From an uncultured Erythrobacter sp. (lineage in GTDB: Bacteria > Pseudomonadota > Alphaproteobacteria > Sphingomonadales > Sphingomonadaceae), in the NCBI RefSeq assembly GCF_947499705.1, contig NZ_CANMPJ010000001.1, positions 2,391,501 to 2,455,500 on the forward strand: a stretch of 64,000 nt of DNA. The letters are read 5' to 3'. The notes beneath the pieces were generated by a model. That model was not told where the DNA came from. It worked only from the letters and a program-made list of their open reading frames with translations, and made no database searches. How positions within the stretch are numbered: position 1 is the stretch's first letter; each line of letters opens with the position of its first letter. Positions 1 to 8,805 of the stretch are shown in pieces. Position numbers and translations under genes: made by a program.

Positions 1-605
1 GTCGCGGGCCGCACGTCGCGCAGGCGGCGTTTTGTGTCCGCTACGGTCTCGGCATTCTTGAACTGAGGGTCTGCCGCTGTCGCTTCGAGCCACCGCGCCA
101 TGCCTGCCGTCTCTTCCGCAGCCGGAAAGATCGGGCTGGTGATCCATCCAGCGCGCCAATCGGTAGGCTCCAGCAATGCCATCCGCCAGCTTTGCACTTC
201 GCTCCATGGGCCTGGCCGATCCTCACCTTCGGCCCAAACCCGCACTCGCCAGAAGGCTTGCCCGCGCGACTGCAATGCTTCGCCGCGATACGGTATCGCA
301 ACGGAGCGCCCATCTTCGATCCGGCCGCTCGACCATAGATCCGCAGCGCCGGAATTCAGCAGATGTGCAGACGACGCGACTTCAATCTCAAAGGCGGTCT
401 GGCTATCGACAGCGCTGCGCCAGGACAGGCGAGGAACTTCGCGTCCCACTCCAACGGGATTGGTCTGGCCCTCGACTTTCAGGAAAAAAGGAGCCGCGCT
501 AGCAAAGCCGCTCTCAGACCGGGGAACAGCGCTCTGTTGCTCAAACGGAACCGAGCAAGCCATGGCTGAAAAGCATGCGGTGATCACCGCAGCGCTGCGC
601 AACAT
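1..605 (-). CDS. alpha-L-rhamnosidase, GH78 family, N-terminal part
   Basis: The reverse strand is open from an ATG at 605 to the left edge, giving about 201 residues of a protein that continues outside the window. The start of the product looks like a lipoprotein signal (a short hydrophobic stretch ending SAMAC). The following sequence matches the N-terminal Ig-like and jelly-roll modules of bacterial GH78 rhamnosidases: PRLSWR, QTAFEIEVAS, LWSSGRI, FWRVRVW, GPWSEVQSWRM and the DWRAGWI segment come in the family order. The catalytic (alpha/alpha)6 barrel lies beyond the edge and is not seen. The enzyme would release terminal alpha-L-rhamnose outside the cytoplasm. An in-frame GTG 12 bases upstream is an alternative start. 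Family assignment is from sequence pattern only. Confidence 0.8.
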   Translation of the reverse strand, partial: MLRSAAVITACFSAMACSVPFEQQSAVPRSESGFASAAPFFLKVEGQTNPVGVGREVPRLSWRSAVDSQTAFEIEVASSAHLLNSGAADLWSSGRIEDGRSVAIPYRGEALQSRGQAFWRVRVWAEGEDRPGPWSEVQSWRMALLEPTDWRAGWITSPIFPAAEETAGMARWLEATAADPQFKNAETVADTKRRLRDVRPA

Positions 606-775
606 TCGGCCAATCACCAGCCACCCCTCAATCCATAACGATCTTTTATAATCACATATACGCAAATTAGATCATTTCCAAGTGAGGACTTGATCTTCGA
701 TCTTTTCGAGCAGGCGTGAATGCAGGCCGAAGCCGTGGGGCGGGTCAGGTCACAGGGATCCCAAAGGATTGGTCG
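606..775. other. intergenic region between sulfatase and GH78 genes
   Basis: This 170-bp gap separates two genes on the reverse strand. It is AT-rich compared with its surroundings and holds the shared motif at 659-674. No further gene or clear terminator is visible. Confidence 0.5.
659..674 (-). promoter_or_regulatory. shared 16-bp motif, copy A (upstream of GH78)
   Basis: On the reverse strand the sequence is TGATCTAATTTGCGTA. It matches copy B (2507-2522) at 13 of 16 positions and copy C (10436-10451) at 13 of 16. The gene-proximal end lies 53 nt from the start codon of the GH78 gene. The repeated spacing suggests a promoter element or regulator site shared by the locus. Function is inferred. 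Confidence 0.5.
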
Positions 776-2455
776 TTAACAGGGGGCAAGCCGCTCGGGA
801 TCAACTTCGGCGATGGGCGAAGGCTGATACCCATAGCGAACCGCTTTCGCCTTGAATGGCGATGCCGCTTCGATAGGCACCACATAGAGCCGCGTCTCAC
901 CATTCGGGCCGCCATAGCCAATCGATGCGCCAATGGTTGCAGAGGTGAGCACGGTTTTGCCATCCGTGCGCAGGCAGGCTTCCACTATCTCCGTCTGCGG
1001 CTGCACACCGCCCGGCCAGATACGGGCGACCAGATTGCGCTCTGGAATAAGGCCCATATCCCCGCTTGCTGCGATCCATTCTTCCAACCGTTCAGACAGG
1101 CGGCGCTTGATAGCTGCGAAGCGGGGATCATCCGCGAGATTGCGCACTTCATGCGGGTCAGCCTGAGTGTCGAACAGCATCTCACGCGGGGCAATCCCTT
1201 CGAGGTAGGAAGCCTGCAATGCTGACAGACGACCTTCAGTCTGAAGGCGCCGCATTTCGCGCATGATCGGGTTGACGTTCTGATAGCCGAGCGAGGGGAT
1301 CACCGGCGTGTCGCTGAAATAGCGGATATAATGCCAGCGTTCCTCGCGCACACCCCGAAACCGCTGTGGCACCTCGTCGAACCTGTCACCGGCCATATAG
1401 ATGGCCTCAGGTGCGGGATCGTCAAACAGTAGGCGTCCCTGGATATAATCTGGAATAGCCACGCCCGCCCAATCCAGAATGGTCGGGGCGAGATCGATGA
1501 AGCTGACGAGATCACCGCGCTGCGTCCCCGCTCCGAAACCGTCGGGAAAGCGCACCAGCAGAGGGACATGGGTTCCGCTGTCGAAGATGGTGCGTTTGTG
1601 GCGCGGCAATCCGTCACCGTGGTCGGTCGTGAAAATGATGATGCTGTCGGCGAAGCGACCCTCGGCCTCAAGACGGTCGAGCAGTTCACCGACCTGGCCA
1701 TCCATCACTCTGATATTGTCATAGAACCGCGCAAGGTTGGCGCGAACCGCCGGGGTGTCGGGCCAGTATGGCGGGATCTCGACGCGCGCCGGATCGGTCA
1801 GCGGAAAGTTCTTACCCGCATCGATCTGTGCGTTGAGCGGATTGCGCCGGGACACGACCGGATGCAGCGCTGGATCGGTGTCAGGGGGCCAGGTTCGCCC
1901 CTCATGCGTGACTTCGTGGTTGATCATCGCAAAAAACGGCTGGCCGGGTGCACGCTCGTTCCAATCCGCGCCCTTGGTGTTGCGATCCCACACGGTGAAG
2001 GCGTTGCCGAACTGATAGTCGGTCTTGAAGTCATTGATGGTGAAGTAGCCACCAGCGCGCAGAAGCTCTGGAAAAGCCTTCACTTCATGTGGGGGGACCG
2101 CGCGATATGGCGCGCCTTCGTCCATGTTCTCGCCATAACTGGACGTGCGCATATTGTGCGCGCCGATGGTCGTCTGATGCGCTCCGGTGATCAGCGCGGC
2201 CCGCGAAGGCGAACACACGCCCGCGGTCGTGAACGCGCGATTGAACTGCACGCTCTGCGATGCGAGCCGGTCAAGGTTCGGCGTTACCGCGATCGGATCA
2301 CCCATAAAGCCGACGCGGGGCCCCAGGTCTTCGGCGGTGATCAGGATAATGTTTGGACGGTTGTCCGGTGCCGAAAGATCCGAAACGGAGGCTGGCTCGG
2401 AAGGCGCGCATGCTTGCGCAAGCACCATCGCGATCAGAAGCAGTAGGATTCTCAT
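776..2455 (-). CDS. S1-family sulfatase, lipoprotein
   Basis: This 559-residue type I sulfatase begins with a lipoprotein signal (lipobox LAQAC, acylated Cys at 16). The formylglycine signature is C-S-P-S-R with Cys 81, preceded by the metal-binding N-terminal block PNIILITAEDLGP. The first acidic pair is Glu-Asp where most S1 enzymes have Asp-Asp, so one calcium ligand may be changed. A second acidic cluster (FTTDHGDGLPRHKRT) fits the C-terminal side of the active site. Overall layout resembles the heparan N-sulfatase-like part of S1, but I cannot fix a subfamily. It would remove sulfate esters from oligosaccharides in the periplasm or at the outer membrane. Activity needs a formylglycine-forming enzyme, not encoded in this window. 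Confidence 0.88.
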   Translation of the reverse strand: MRILLLLIAMVLAQACAPSEPASVSDLSAPDNRPNIILITAEDLGPRVGFMGDPIAVTPNLDRLASQSVQFNRAFTTAGVCSPSRAALITGAHQTTIGAHNMRTSSYGENMDEGAPYRAVPPHEVKAFPELLRAGGYFTINDFKTDYQFGNAFTVWDRNTKGADWNERAPGQPFFAMINHEVTHEGRTWPPDTDPALHPVVSRRNPLNAQIDAGKNFPLTDPARVEIPPYWPDTPAVRANLARFYDNIRVMDGQVGELLDRLEAEGRFADSIIIFTTDHGDGLPRHKRTIFDSGTHVPLLVRFPDGFGAGTQRGDLVSFIDLAPTILDWAGVAIPDYIQGRLLFDDPAPEAIYMAGDRFDEVPQRFRGVREERWHYIRYFSDTPVIPSLGYQNVNPIMREMRRLQTEGRLSALQASYLEGIAPREMLFDTQADPHEVRNLADDPRFAAIKRRLSERLEEWIAASGDMGLIPERNLVARIWPGGVQPQTEIVEACLRTDGKTVLTSATIGASIGYGGPNGETRLYVVPIEAASPFKAKAVRYGYQPSPIAEVDPERLAPC

Positions 2456-2506
2456 GCGGCCAGCTTAGCGAGGGCTTGCCATAACACCAGCACTTGTGAT
2501 CAATAC

Positions 2507-2522
2507 TACGCACAATCGATCA
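2507..2522 (-). promoter_or_regulatory. shared 16-bp motif, copy B (upstream of sulfatase)
   Basis: The reverse-strand sequence is TGATCGATTGTGCGTA. It lies 51 nt from the start codon of the reverse-strand sulfatase, in the divergent region it shares with the sulfatase-DUF1080 gene. Just beside it on the forward strand is CTTGTGATCAAT, a string that also appears as CTTGTGATCGAT at copy C. Confidence 0.5.
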
Positions 2523-2604
2523 TTTGTGTGTGATGGACAGGCTTAGATGCGCGGATCATGCCAGTTCCATCCAGACCGTCCATTTCCATTCAGGGCAGAG
2601 TTTT

Positions 2605-4731
2605 ATGCATCATCCGACACAGCCGCTTTGCCTCGGGCAGTTTGGGAGATCGCAAGCTGCTAGCGCGGCTCTGACGATCCTCCTTCGCATCTTGATGGCA
2701 GCGTTTGCGCTGGCACTCACCAGCTGTGCCGGCTCGCCTGATCCAGCGGCATCTGTCCCCTCCCCCGCCGCCAGGACACAGCCCAATGTCGTGATGATCG
2801 TGATTGACGATCTGGGTTGGTCGGACGTGGGCTATAACCAGACGACCGATCTGCTGGAGACGCCGAACATCGATAGCCTCGCCCAGCAGAGCATGCGGTT
2901 TGACAACGCCTATGCCGGAGCGGCCAATTGCGCGCCCAGCCGCGCGGTTTTGATGTCAGGCCAATATGGTCCGCGCCACGGCATCTACACCGTATCCCCT
3001 TCGGCGCGCGGCGAGGCAAAGGCGCGCAAGCTCATTCCGATTGCCAACGAGCGCGGGCTCAAACCCGAAGTCATCACGCTCGCCGAAACGCTTAAGATCG
3101 CCGGCTACGCCACCGGCCATTTCGGCAAATGGCACCTTGGCGCTGATCCCGATACGCAGGGCTTTGACCACAATGTAGCGGGCAGCGGCATGGGAATGAC
3201 GCGCCACTATTTCAGCCCCTACAAATTGCAGAATATCGAAGACGGCCCGCAAGATGAATATCTGACGGACAGGCTCACCGACGAAGTGATCGATTGGGTG
3301 AAGGCGAAGAAAGACGCGCCCTTCTTTGCCTATGTGCCCTATTACACTGTGCACACGCCGTTTCAGGCCCCGGCTGAGATCGTCACAAAATACCGGGCCA
3401 AGGGCATCAAGAGCGAGCGCGAGGCGACCTATGCCGCGATGGTGGAGAAGATGGACGCCAGCGTCGGGCGGATCCTGGCCATGCTGGAAGATGAAGGTCT
3501 GGCGCAGGACACCATCGTCATCTTCACCTCGGACAATGGCGGATATCGCATGCCGTCTTTCCCTTCGCCGATCCGCGCCGGAAAGGGGTCCTATTACGAA
3601 GGCGGATTGCGTGTGCCTTTGCTCGTGCGCTGGCCAGGCCGGATTGCGCCGGGTGTCGACGATACGCCCTTCATCAACGCCGATTTCTACCCGACCTTGA
3701 TGAATTTGGCTCAGGCCGAGCGGCCTGATCAGAAGCTTGATGGCATGGATCTGAGCGGGCTGTTGCTGGGCGATACGGCCATCGGAAGCCGCGATCTGTT
3801 CTGGCATTTCCCGGTCTATCTGCAAGCGCACGATGGGCGCACCGATCAGGCGCAAGACCCGTTGTTCCGCACCCGCCCCGGCACCGCCATGCGCAGCGGT
3901 GACTGGAAGCTGATCCACTATTTCGAGAATGACGATTACGAGCTCTACGAGCTCTCAACTGATATAGGAGAGCGCAACAATCTGGCCGCATCAAGGCCTG
4001 ACATGCTGCAAGCGATGAAGCTCAAAATGGATGCTTGGCGGCAGGACACCGGCGCTGACATTCCGGTCCAGCTCAACCCGGAATATGATCCCGCGTTCAA
4101 CCAGCGGCTCATTGCCGAAAACAGCCCGAACTGGATTTCGCTGTTCGACGGCGAAAGCTTTGACGGGTGGCGAGTTCACGGCGGGGCGCACGATTTCTCG
4201 GTGAGGGACGGCGTGATCACCGGCAAAGCCATTGCAGGCGAGCCAAACGCCTTCCTCGTGACCGAGGCGGTCTATTCCGATTTCATCCTCGAAACCGATT
4301 TCCTATCCGATGGATCGATGAATTCCGGCATCATATTTCGCGCCGATCATGACCCCGAATATCGCGAGGGCCGCCTGTTCGGGTATCAGGCGGATATTGA
4401 CCCAAGCCCGCGCGGCTGGACCGGCGGACTGTTTGAAGAGGCCCTGCGCGGCTGGCTCGTCCCGCTTGAAGACGACAATCCCTGCAAGACCAGCTTTAGA
4501 CACAAACAGTGGAACACGATGCGGATCGAAGCGGTCGGCACTGACCTGCGTATTTTCCTGAACGGCGTGCCCTGCATACGCTCGACCGAAACCAACCTAA
4601 GCGAAGGCGTGATCGGGTTGCAGGTTCACAGCGTCCCGCCAGGTAGCCGCATGGGCAAACCAGGCGACTGGGTATCATTCAAGAACATCCGGATTCTGAC
4701 CGACCAGCCTGAGCGATTCCGCCTGCCTTGA
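2605..4731 (+). CDS. S1 sulfatase fused to DUF1080 (3-keto-glycoside hydrolase-like) domain
   Basis: From the ATG at 2605 the product has 708 residues. A lipoprotein signal ends in LTSC (acylated Cys about 41). The sulfatase domain spans about residues 60-500, with metal block VVMIVIDDLGWSDVG, the signature C-A-P-S-R at Cys 109 and GKWHLG plus TSDNGG motifs. Residues about 510-705 form a complete DUF1080 domain: LFDGESFDGW, MNSGIIFRADHDPEYREG, the TGGLFEEA segment, QWNTMRIEAVG and GVIGLQVHS occur in family order. DUF1080 proteins are now linked to cleavage of 3-keto-glycosides. The fusion would couple desulfation to such cleavage, which fits the GMC dehydrogenase pair encoded just downstream on the other strand. 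An in-frame ATG at 2524 would add 27 non-signal-like residues. Confidence 0.9.
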   Translation: MHHPTQPLCLGQFGRSQAASAALTILLRILMAAFALALTSCAGSPDPAASVPSPAARTQPNVVMIVIDDLGWSDVGYNQTTDLLETPNIDSLAQQSMRFDNAYAGAANCAPSRAVLMSGQYGPRHGIYTVSPSARGEAKARKLIPIANERGLKPEVITLAETLKIAGYATGHFGKWHLGADPDTQGFDHNVAGSGMGMTRHYFSPYKLQNIEDGPQDEYLTDRLTDEVIDWVKAKKDAPFFAYVPYYTVHTPFQAPAEIVTKYRAKGIKSEREATYAAMVEKMDASVGRILAMLEDEGLAQDTIVIFTSDNGGYRMPSFPSPIRAGKGSYYEGGLRVPLLVRWPGRIAPGVDDTPFINADFYPTLMNLAQAERPDQKLDGMDLSGLLLGDTAIGSRDLFWHFPVYLQAHDGRTDQAQDPLFRTRPGTAMRSGDWKLIHYFENDDYELYELSTDIGERNNLAASRPDMLQAMKLKMDAWRQDTGADIPVQLNPEYDPAFNQRLIAENSPNWISLFDGESFDGWRVHGGAHDFSVRDGVITGKAIAGEPNAFLVTEAVYSDFILETDFLSDGSMNSGIIFRADHDPEYREGRLFGYQADIDPSPRGWTGGLFEEALRGWLVPLEDDNPCKTSFRHKQWNTMRIEAVGTDLRIFLNGVPCIRSTETNLSEGVIGLQVHSVPPGSRMGKPGDWVSFKNIRILTDQPERFRLP

Positions 4732-4746
4732 GCGCGACCGAAGAAC

Positions 4747-6477
4747 CTACAGCTGCCCCTCTTGCAGAAGGTCGGCCGCATGATGCGCTGCCCGCGCTGA
4801 CAGCGCCATATAGGTGAGTGAGGGGTTCGAGGTTCCGCACGACGCCATGACAGCGCCATCGCTGACAAACAGGTTTGGAATGTCATGCGTCTGGCACCAG
4901 CCATTGACGACCGAGGATTTCGGATCTGCACCCATGCACGCGCCGCCCATTTCATGCGTGCGCTCGCCCAGCATCACAAAGGCATCGGGATCAGGCGCGA
5001 TTTCGCGCACATTGACGCAGCCGCCCGCTGTCAAAAGATCGGCGGCATCCTTCGCGCCCTGAACGCGCATCTTCTTCTCGTTCTCCCTGCCCTCGCAATC
5101 CATGTGAAGCAGAGGGATACCGAAACGGTCCGTCTTGGTCGGGTGCAACGTCGCGCGGTTATCCTTATACGGCAGCATCTCGCCGTACATGAACAGACTC
5201 ATCCGCCAGCGAGGCCCCTTCTGCCCCCTCTCCCATAATTCCTTGCCGATGCCCGGCGCATTCGCGTTCGGTCGTTCGGCCTTGCGCTGCTGCGCGCTGC
5301 CCTGGAAGCCGAAGCCGCGCAGGAAGTCTGCATCCTCCAACTGATCGTGGCGATAATTGGGGACGTAAATGCCAACCGGCCTACGCCCGAATGCATAGCG
5401 ATCATCAAGGCCCGGAACATCGCCCGATGCGCCTGACCCGCCGAAGTGATCCATAATGTATGCGCCAAGCATGCCGCTGCTATTTGCGAGGCCTGCCGGA
5501 TGCCCCTCACCTTTGGAATTCAGCAGCAGGTGGACTGAATTGAGTGACCCGGCGTTGAGGAAAACCATCTTCCCTGAATACGTCTCCCGCTTGGCTTCGG
5601 CGGTGCGGATGACGCGCACGCCGGTTACCTTGCTCCGATCTTTGTCATGGACGATCGACTCAACGGTCGCATCCGTCACCACAGTCAGGTTGCCAGTCAG
5701 CCGGGCGGCAGGGAGCGTGGCGGAGAGCGAGGAAAAGTAGGCGCCATACGCGCAGCCGCTCGAACAGCGATTGCGTGCCTGACACACCCCCCGCCCCAAT
5801 GCGTTCGACGGGCCGTGCTCTTCAGTCAGATTGGCGCAGCGCCCGATGATCATGGGCCGATCGGGCCGCTCTTTGCGCAATTTTGCTGCAACCTGTTCTT
5901 CGGCAGCGCTCATGTCCCAAGGCTTCAAAAAATCGCCATCGGGCAGGTTTTCAAGGCCATCGGCGTTGCCGGAAATACCCGCGAACGCCTCCACCCTCGA
6001 ATACCATGGGGCCAGATCGTCATAGCCGATGGGCCACGGGGAACCGTATCCGTCCTTGTGATTGGCGTCGAAGTCCTTCTGACTCCAGCGGTAGCATTGG
6101 CGCGCCCATGTCAGCGAGCGCCCGCCAAGCTGATATCCGCGCGTCCACATGAACGGGCGATCGTCCGGAAAGCTGTATGGGTGTTCCGCATCGTCTACAA
6201 AAAACTGGCGATGTTCATTGCGGTAAATGTGCCGTTTGCGCCGCAGCATCTCGTAACGGTCATTCTCCGCAAGATAATCCGGCACCATACCGCGATATTC
6301 GAGTTCCCATGGGGCCTCGAAATCGGTGTACTCAGGACTGGGATGGTCGAGATGGCGGCCGCGCTCAACAACCAGCACCTTCAGTCCGCGCTCGCACAGT
6401 TCCTTCGCAACCCAGCCACCGGTGATGCCTGAGCCAACCACAATCGCGTCAAATTCCGCGTTCGCCTCGTCGGTCAT
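4747..6477 (-). CDS. GMC-family FAD-dependent oxidoreductase, catalytic subunit (glycoside 3-dehydrogenase-like)
   Basis: This 576-residue protein has the N-terminal FAD-binding fold (VGSGITGGWVAKEL, glycines 15, 17 and 20, followed by VLVVERG) and the GMC C-terminal domain. The latter has HEMGGACMG and SCGTSNPSLTYMAL, with the His and Asn expected of the family active site. It lacks a signal peptide. Its start overlaps by 4 bases (ATGA) the stop of the gene for a Tat-signal small subunit, so the two are co-translated and probably exported together as a folded complex. Related two- or three-subunit enzymes oxidise gluconate, sorbitol or the 3-hydroxyl of glycosides. Because the opposite neighbour carries a DUF1080 domain, the 3-dehydrogenase role is my preferred reading, but the substrate is inferred. 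Confidence 0.85.
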   Translation of the reverse strand: MTDEANAEFDAIVVGSGITGGWVAKELCERGLKVLVVERGRHLDHPSPEYTDFEAPWELEYRGMVPDYLAENDRYEMLRRKRHIYRNEHRQFFVDDAEHPYSFPDDRPFMWTRGYQLGGRSLTWARQCYRWSQKDFDANHKDGYGSPWPIGYDDLAPWYSRVEAFAGISGNADGLENLPDGDFLKPWDMSAAEEQVAAKLRKERPDRPMIIGRCANLTEEHGPSNALGRGVCQARNRCSSGCAYGAYFSSLSATLPAARLTGNLTVVTDATVESIVHDKDRSKVTGVRVIRTAEAKRETYSGKMVFLNAGSLNSVHLLLNSKGEGHPAGLANSSGMLGAYIMDHFGGSGASGDVPGLDDRYAFGRRPVGIYVPNYRHDQLEDADFLRGFGFQGSAQQRKAERPNANAPGIGKELWERGQKGPRWRMSLFMYGEMLPYKDNRATLHPTKTDRFGIPLLHMDCEGRENEKKMRVQGAKDAADLLTAGGCVNVREIAPDPDAFVMLGERTHEMGGACMGADPKSSVVNGWCQTHDIPNLFVSDGAVMASCGTSNPSLTYMALSARAAHHAADLLQEGQL

Positions 6478-7085
6478 TCGGCGAAACCCATTGCCTTCTC
6501 GCGCACCAGTTCGAGATGTTGGCTTGAACTCAAGTTGCCCAGATACGCACCCGGCACGAGCGCGAAATCACGATTTGCTTCGGCGCTGGTGTTGTAGATC
6601 TTCAGCACCATAGACTTGAACTCACGGTAAGTAGCACTGGCCTCTGCGTCGCGATCCTTGAATGCACTTGCATCGTAATCGCTTAGCGTTTGCGACCGCT
6701 TGGACCGATCGAGCCGCACATAGGCGCTGCCATGTTGCTCAACGGCAAATCGGTCCAGTTGCTCGGGCATTCGGGACAGACGAACCTTCAGGCCCGGCCC
6801 CGCCCATTCCCCGAAGATCTGATCGAGATATGTCACAACGCCTGCGTCATCGGCGGTCGGCCAATCGCCTTCGCCCACGATCAGATCAGCGATATCCGAC
6901 AAGATGCTCATTTGGTGACAGTCAAAAAACGAGCCTGCGGCCCGCAATGCGACCGTCCAGCCATCCGAGCTGCAGACAGACGCCGCCGGCGCGCAGCCGA
7001 CCAGGCCAAGCGACCCACTTCCAGCGAGACACAGGCCTAGGAACCCCCGCCGTGACGAGGGGGGATGTAAAACAGGATCATTCAT
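6474..7085 (-). CDS. gluconate 2-dehydrogenase subunit 3 family protein, Tat signal
   Basis: From the ATG at 7085 the product has 203 residues. It opens with a twin-arginine signal (SRRGFLGL then a hydrophobic stretch ending GLVGC, which could also be a lipobox). The rest matches the small-subunit family: MSILSDIADLIVGEGDWPTADDAGVVTYLDQIF near the middle and REFKSMVLKIYNTS near the end are characteristic. The partner is the GMC subunit immediately downstream with a 4-base overlap. The small subunit is expected to carry the cofactor-loaded large subunit through the Tat pore. A longer ATG at 7157 would put 24 residues before the signal and is less likely. Confidence 0.82.
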   Translation of the reverse strand: MNDPVLHPPSSRRGFLGLCLAGSGSLGLVGCAPAASVCSSDGWTVALRAAGSFFDCHQMSILSDIADLIVGEGDWPTADDAGVVTYLDQIFGEWAGPGLKVRLSRMPEQLDRFAVEQHGSAYVRLDRSKRSQTLSDYDASAFKDRDAEASATYREFKSMVLKIYNTSAEANRDFALVPGAYLGNLSSSQHLELVREKAMGFAE

Positions 7086-7283
7086 CTCGATAGTTCGCTC
7101 TCGACCTGGAACCAGACTAGCGCCCTGCATGAGACGGTCAATATCAATCGACTTCAATCAAAATGGTGCTTAATGCAGGGCAGCCTTGCGGGCTGATCGC
7201 CTGGCGGAATGGGTTGCGCTCTCTTACGCTTCGAAAAGGAGCCGAACCTTATGATAGGGCGATCACAGACAGGAGATGTAAAG

Positions 7284-8801
7284 ATGGGCGGTTTAAGAGC
7301 GTTGCTCCCTATCTTCGTGGTCGTTCTTTCAGCCTGCGTAGGCCCGCAAAACGATGCGAGCAGCCTGCAAGCGGACACAAACAAGCCGCAAACCCGCGTT
7401 GCACTTAAAAACACGCACGATCCTGCTTTCGCCAAGCCCAACATTGTTTTCTACCTGGCCGACGATCAGGACGTGACCGATTACGGCGTCTACGGGAATG
7501 AAAAGGTGCACACGCCTGCCGTGGACCGCCTCGCGCGTGAGGGCATCGTATTCGACAATGCCTTTACAGGCCAGGCGATTTGCGCGCCCAGCCGATCGCA
7601 GCTGTTCACGGGCAAATATCCGCTCAGGAATGGCGCATTCGCGAACCATACGCCGACACGACCGGATGCGATCTCTGTCACACAGCAGATGCGCGATCTT
7701 GGCTACAAGGTGGTGCTCGCCGGCAAAAGCCATGTGAAACCCGCCAGCGTTTATGACTGGGATGCGGAATGGAAGCCGGTTCCGAAAGAAGGCGTCCCGC
7801 GCGAATACATCCCACTTTCTGAGATCGAGAGCTATTTTGCAGCGGCAACGGAACCATTCGTGATGTTCATCGCGTCGAAATACCCGCACGGGAAATATTT
7901 CGACGTCGAAAAGCCAGATGCTGACGCGCTGAAGTTTCATCCCTTCGATGCGCATCTGCGAGAAAATGCCGCCTATGTCAGGAAAAGAGCCGGTTATTAT
8001 CGCAGCATTGAGGAGGACAATCGCCAGCTCGAGCGTGTGCTGGATCTGGTCGACACGCATCTGGGTGCCAACACGCTGTTCATCTACAGCGCGGATCATG
8101 GCGTTTCGGGAAAATTCACGCTCAAGGATATCGGATTAAAGGTCCCATTTGTCGCGCGCTGGCCGGGCGTGATCGAACCGGGCGCGCGCTCCGATCAGCT
8201 TATCCATTATACCGATGTGCTGCCCACGCTGATGGATATTGCGGGCGGAGATGTCGGTCCGAACATGGATGGGAAAAGCCTGTTACCGCTTTTGCGTGGG
8301 CGGGATCAGGCGATCCATGATTATGTCTACGGCGTCCGGACCAACCAGAATATCATCAACGCGCATGTCTTCCCCTCGCGCATGATACGCGACAAGCGAT
8401 ACAAATATATTCGTAACTTCAACGCCCTGGAGGTATTAGAGCGGAACCTTGGCGACAATGAAGCGATCAATGTGTTCCTGCGCAAAGGCGCACAGCAGCA
8501 TCCCGACGAAGCTTACGAGGAGTTGTATGACCTGGTCGCCGACCCATTCGAGCAGAACAATATCGCTCGGCAGCCAGAGATGGCGCAGGTGAAATCGCGG
8601 CTTTCAAAACAGATGTTTGTATGGATGCGAGAACAAGGCGATATTCTGGAGGACGGGTTTGGCAATATCCCGATCATCTCCGCCCCGGCCTTCAAGCTGG
8701 ATCAGGATTCGAGATTCCGCACAATTTCACCGGAACTGCGCAACACGCTAAAGCCGAAAGACTATCTTGTTATCGAACATTGGGAGCGGGACGCGCGATA
8801 A
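7284..8801 (+). CDS. S1-family sulfatase, lipoprotein
   Basis: The start at 7284 is chosen because AGGAG lies 8 bases upstream and because it gives a clean lipoprotein signal (VVVLSAC, acylated Cys 18). The product has 505 residues. The metal block reads PNIVFYLADDQDVTDYG, and the formylglycine signature is C-A-P-S-R with Cys 100. A later SADHG segment supplies the second metal site. The sequence resembles heparan N-sulfatase-like S1 enzymes. It ends 4 bases before the stop of the convergent iduronate-type sulfatase. Like its neighbours, it would desulfate oligosaccharides outside the cytoplasm. Confidence 0.87.
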   Translation: MGGLRALLPIFVVVLSACVGPQNDASSLQADTNKPQTRVALKNTHDPAFAKPNIVFYLADDQDVTDYGVYGNEKVHTPAVDRLAREGIVFDNAFTGQAICAPSRSQLFTGKYPLRNGAFANHTPTRPDAISVTQQMRDLGYKVVLAGKSHVKPASVYDWDAEWKPVPKEGVPREYIPLSEIESYFAAATEPFVMFIASKYPHGKYFDVEKPDADALKFHPFDAHLRENAAYVRKRAGYYRSIEEDNRQLERVLDLVDTHLGANTLFIYSADHGVSGKFTLKDIGLKVPFVARWPGVIEPGARSDQLIHYTDVLPTLMDIAGGDVGPNMDGKSLLPLLRGRDQAIHDYVYGVRTNQNIINAHVFPSRMIRDKRYKYIRNFNALEVLERNLGDNEAINVFLRKGAQQHPDEAYEELYDLVADPFEQNNIARQPEMAQVKSRLSKQMFVWMREQGDILEDGFGNIPIISAPAFKLDQDSRFRTISPELRNTLKPKDYLVIEHWERDAR

Positions 8802-8805
8802 GCGC

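Noticed and set aside
1568..2446. A forward frame of 292 codons
   Set aside because: It is the antisense of the sulfatase gene, which carries all the motifs.
2956..3918. A reverse frame of 320 codons
   Set aside because: It is the antisense of the sulfatase-DUF1080 gene and lacks motifs.
7139..7154. A motif copy before the Tat small subunit gene
   Set aside because: TCGATTG is at the expected distance, but the TGCGTA half is absent (8 of 16), so I do not count it.
7194..7209. A further copy of the 16-bp motif before the sulfatase at 7284
   Set aside because: Only TGATCG and one or two other bases agree, and the distance to the start is about 74 nt, unlike the other copies.
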